6,922 nt of DNA from Lachnospiraceae bacterium. GTDB taxonomy: Bacteria; Bacillota; Clostridia; Lachnospirales; Lachnospiraceae. Each line of letters begins with the position of its first letter. Positions within the stretch are counted from its first letter, which is position 1. The DNA lies in assembly GCA_024699395.1 (NCBI GenBank), contig JAILPU010000298.1, forward strand, positions 1 through 6,922, in the 5' to 3' direction. The translations under genes and the position numbers were made by a program. This document shows, one piece after another, positions 5,133-6,922 of the stretch. The notes below the pieces were generated by a model. It saw only the letters and a list, made by a program, of their open reading frames with translations, made no database searches and was not told where the DNA came from.

Positions 5133-6922
5133 ATGGAATCCGGTTTGGCAAAAAGAATTTATTATTGTTCTGAATGTAACAGAATGTTCAGGGTTGCGGG
5201 GACGGAAGCACGAAGACTGTGTCCGTCTTGTTCTCGTGTCTTGATTAATTTTAATATAACTGACAGGGAGTATGACAGTCTTACTCCTTATGAGAGAGAT
5301 TCCATAAAAATTCAGGCCCTCAACAGACAAAAGCAGGCTCTTGAGACGGTGGCGGCTGTTCAGCAGGCACTCCATGCCGTTCAGGGAAGCGATGGCCGGA
5401 GTCAAAGATCTGCACAGAGTGCGGGTGCGGTACAAAGCCAAAATGTTGTGCAGAGCGCAAGACCTATGCAGGGCGGAAATGTTTCGCAGGGTGCAAGACC
5501 TATGCAGGGCGCGGTACAGAGTGGAAATGTCGCACAGGGTGCAAGACCTGCACAGAGCGCGGTACAGAGTGGAAACGCTGTTCAGGGTGCAAGACCTGCA
5601 CAGAGCGCGGGTACAACACAAAGTGGAAGTGCTGTGCAGAGCGGCAGACCGATGCAGGGCACAAGCGCAGTACAAAGCGGAAGTGTTGCACAGAGTGCAA
5701 GACCTGCACAAAGTGTGGGTACAGCACAAAGCGCAAGTGCAGTACAGACCGAAAACGCAATACAGAGAGAAGAAACGGCACAGAGCGGAAATGTCCTTCA
5801 GGGTCAGCAGACCGCCACTTCTGTGCATGATCATAAAATCGGAAATCCTGTTCAAAGGCAGCAGGCCATAAGAGCGGCCAGAGCTGCAAAGCTTGCACAA
5901 AGAGAACAGCAGGCAGCAGGATTGAGCGAAGAAACCGGTACAACGAGTTCGTTTGACCAAAGGGATGTGTCCGGGATTTCACAGGAATCTCAAATTCCTG
6001 CATCACCCGGGATTCCACAGGCACCGCAAACGCCGGTATCACCTCGGATTCCCGAGGAAATTGATATTGACAGTTTTATAGCGGAGTTTGAGGACGGTCC
6101 CGTTACTCAGGATACCAAGGAATTTTTCAAGGCCGATCCTGTTTCTCAGGATACCAAAATCTTCTATAGAAAGAAGCGTGAGGCGTCACACGCAAAACGT
6201 GGTGACATGCCTCAGTCGGATACAACTGCAAGTTCAATGCCTCAGCCCGGTAATGCCGGTGCACAGGGATATGGCACAACGTCTCAGGCAGGTACAACTG
6301 CACCCCAAGGACATGGCTCAATGGTTCAGCCCGGTAATGCCGGTGCGCAGGGATATGGCACAACGTCTCAGGCAGGAGCAACTGCACCCCGAGGACATGG
6401 CTCAATGGTTCAGCCCGGTAATGCCGGTGCACAGGGATATGGCACAACATCTCAGGCAGGTACAACTGCACCCCAGGGACATAATACAATGTCTCGTCCC
6501 GAAAACGTCGGTGCACAGACAGGCGCGTATCGTACAAAAACGCCTGAAGCAGTTAATCCCGCAGTTCAGTCTGGAGTTGTTTCGTCGGCGGCAGAAAGAC
6601 CTGTTACATTCGTAAGACCCGGGACAACCCAAACTGTTGATTCCGGGATTAATGAGGGAAGCGGAGCAACCCAGGCATTTTATCCAAGAAATCCTGCAAG
6701 ACCCGTATCATCTCAAAACGTTGACTCGGGAATGGGCACAAGACCGGTAGAGCCCCAAACCGTTGGCACCGTACCCGTATCATCTCAAAGCGTTGACGCG
6801 GGAGCGGGAACAAGACCCCAAACAACCCAAACTGTTGACCCGAGAATCGGTGCAAGACCTCAGGTAACACAAAACGTTGACCCGAGAATCGGTGCAAGAC
6901 CTCAGGCAACACAAACCGTTGA
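5133..6922 (+). CDS. Zinc-ribbon protein with a long repetitive, disordered Gln/Ser/Ala/Pro-rich region (3' end outside window)
   Basis: One frame stays open from ATG 5133 to the window edge (596 codons and no stop), so the C-terminus is missing. I do not recognise the family. Residues 12-33 form a zinc ribbon: Cys12, Cys15, Cys30 and Cys33 as two C-x-x-C knuckles 14 residues apart (YYCSECNRMF ... RLCPSC). A charged segment, probably helical, follows (about 50-85). Then come a Gln-Ser-Ala repeat tract (about 94-227) and a basic helix-prone stretch with QQAIRAARAAKLAQREQQ (about 244-261). Next are a Pro-rich linker and an acidic patch DIDSFIAEFEDG (about 310-321) leading into two copies of PV[TS]QDTK. 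Three 28-residue Gly/Gln/Thr repeats (372-455) and then 14-residue repeats (500 to the edge) complete the visible part. After the ribbon there are no cysteines and no membrane segment in the visible part. Tandem 3-base-multiple units and normal codons show it is coding. The missing C-terminus may hold a membrane anchor or enzymatic domain; that is a guess. Confidence 0.8.
   Translation, partial: MESGLAKRIYYCSECNRMFRVAGTEARRLCPSCSRVLINFNITDREYDSLTPYERDSIKIQALNRQKQALETVAAVQQALHAVQGSDGRSQRSAQSAGAVQSQNVVQSARPMQGGNVSQGARPMQGAVQSGNVAQGARPAQSAVQSGNAVQGARPAQSAGTTQSGSAVQSGRPMQGTSAVQSGSVAQSARPAQSVGTAQSASAVQTENAIQREETAQSGNVLQGQQTATSVHDHKIGNPVQRQQAIRAARAAKLAQREQQAAGLSEETGTTSSFDQRDVSGISQESQIPASPGIPQAPQTPVSPRIPEEIDIDSFIAEFEDGPVTQDTKEFFKADPVSQDTKIFYRKKREASHAKRGDMPQSDTTASSMPQPGNAGAQGYGTTSQAGTTAPQGHGSMVQPGNAGAQGYGTTSQAGATAPRGHGSMVQPGNAGAQGYGTTSQAGTTAPQGHNTMSRPENVGAQTGAYRTKTPEAVNPAVQSGVVSSAAERPVTFVRPGTTQTVDSGINEGSGATQAFYPRNPARPVSSQNVDSGMGTRPVEPQTVGTVPVSSQSVDAGAGTRPQTTQTVDPRIGARPQVTQNVDPRIGARPQATQTV
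5412..5811 (+). repeat. Degenerate Gln/Ser/Ala repeat tract within the zinc-ribbon gene
   Basis: About 130 codons repeat variants of two short modules, VQSGNVxQGARP and xQSA, at irregular spacing. At DNA level CAGAG, GGTGCAAGACCT and GCAAGACCTATGCAGGGC recur. Units are of unequal length but always multiples of three, so the frame is kept. The same composition removes stop codons from several other frames on both strands. Confidence 0.8.
6099..6167 (+). repeat. Duplicated QDTK motif, 39-bp offset
   Basis: The encoded motif PVTQDTKEFF (6099-6128) recurs as PVSQDTKIFY (6138-6167), just after the acidic patch and before a Lys/Arg cluster (RKKREASHAKR). It is the least repetitive and most ordered-looking part of the long tail, and may be a short interaction motif. 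Confidence 0.6.
6246..6497 (+). repeat. Three tandem 84-bp (28-codon) repeats
   Basis: Units are 6246-6329, 6330-6413 and 6414-6497. By my count units 1 and 2 differ at four of 84 bases. Unit 3 matches unit 1 closely for its first 60 or so bases and then diverges. A degenerate fragment follows from 6498. Each unit encodes PGNAGAQGYGTTSQAG followed by a TAPxGHGSMVQ-like end. Near-identity even at synonymous positions points to recent expansion. Confidence 0.9.
6630..6922 (+). repeat. 14-codon (42-bp) repeat family running off the window
   Basis: Regular 42-bp units start at 6786, 6828, 6870 and 6912 (the last is cut) and encode Q[TNS]VDPRIGARPQxT variants. A diverged unit lies at 6714-6755, followed by a shortened 10-codon unit (6756-6785), and an older fragment begins at 6630. 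The units at 6828 and 6870 are almost identical, so similarity increases toward the window edge. Confidence 0.85.

Noticed and set aside
5341..5871. Plus-strand frame encoding an Arg/Gln-rich repeat protein of 176 codons
   Set aside because: It is a second reading of the same repeats, starts inside the real gene without a ribosome site, and has no ordered head or tail.
5118..5960. Long antisense open frame of 280 codons rich in Leu, Cys, Ser and Arg
   Set aside because: It mirrors the codon repeats of the plus-strand zinc-ribbon gene, has low-complexity composition and no ribosome site; the repeats simply lack stops in this frame.
6246..6497. Tandem repeats as a CRISPR array
   Set aside because: Units are directly adjacent with no unique spacers and are in-frame codons of a protein gene.
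6088..6615. Additional repeat-containing frames on both strands in the 84-bp array
   Set aside because: These are shadows of the 28-codon repeats; the continuous frame from 5133 explains the tract, keeps normal codons and carries the zinc ribbon.

Overview
The window looks like a chromosomal segment of an AT-leaning Gram-positive anaerobe, most likely a clostridium of the Lachnospiraceae type. I infer this from protein character (a Firmicute-style MnmA, a YbaK/EbsC deacylase, a small cupin, a Fes-like esterase), purine-rich Shine-Dalgarno sites and AT-rich promoters. No RNA gene, insertion sequence, CRISPR array, phage gene or toxin-antitoxin pair is visible.

Layout. Positions 1-305 hold the 3' end of a PnuC-type nicotinamide riboside/mononucleotide transporter gene. 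A convergent gene of unknown function (277-1236, minus strand) overlaps its last 29 bases. A gene-free stretch of about 420 bases (1237-1660) separates the unknown gene from a rightward cluster. It carries a promoter candidate for each direction, a perfect 8+8 bp palindrome and another inverted repeat. The rightward cluster is a Nudix hydrolase of the ADP-ribose pyrophosphatase type (1661-2272), a single-domain cupin (2324-2653), a YbaK-type aminoacyl-tRNA deacylase (2655-3140) and an alpha/beta-hydrolase-fold esterase (3152-3832). Short gaps, especially the single base between cupin and ybaK, make an operon likely. After a 135-base gap containing an imperfect tandem duplication with promoter-like elements comes mnmA (3968-5059), the tRNA 2-thiouridylase.

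The last quarter (5133 to the window edge) is one long reading frame with no stop that runs off the end. Its product starts with a four-cysteine zinc ribbon and continues for more than 550 residues as Gln/Ser/Ala/Gly/Pro-rich sequence predicted to be disordered. That part is built from at least three different tandem repeat families plus a duplicated QDTK motif. It is the most unusual object in the window. Because the repeats lack stops in several frames, they create long false ORFs on both strands, and these are easy to mistake for genes.

How the genes fit together. PnuC and the Nudix enzyme both touch NAD-related metabolites. YbaK (clearing mischarged tRNA) and MnmA (wobble uridine thiolation) both serve translation accuracy. 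The cupin and esterase have no assignable substrate. The rest is a mix of housekeeping genes with one unknown gene and one unknown repeat protein, not an evident mobile or defence island.
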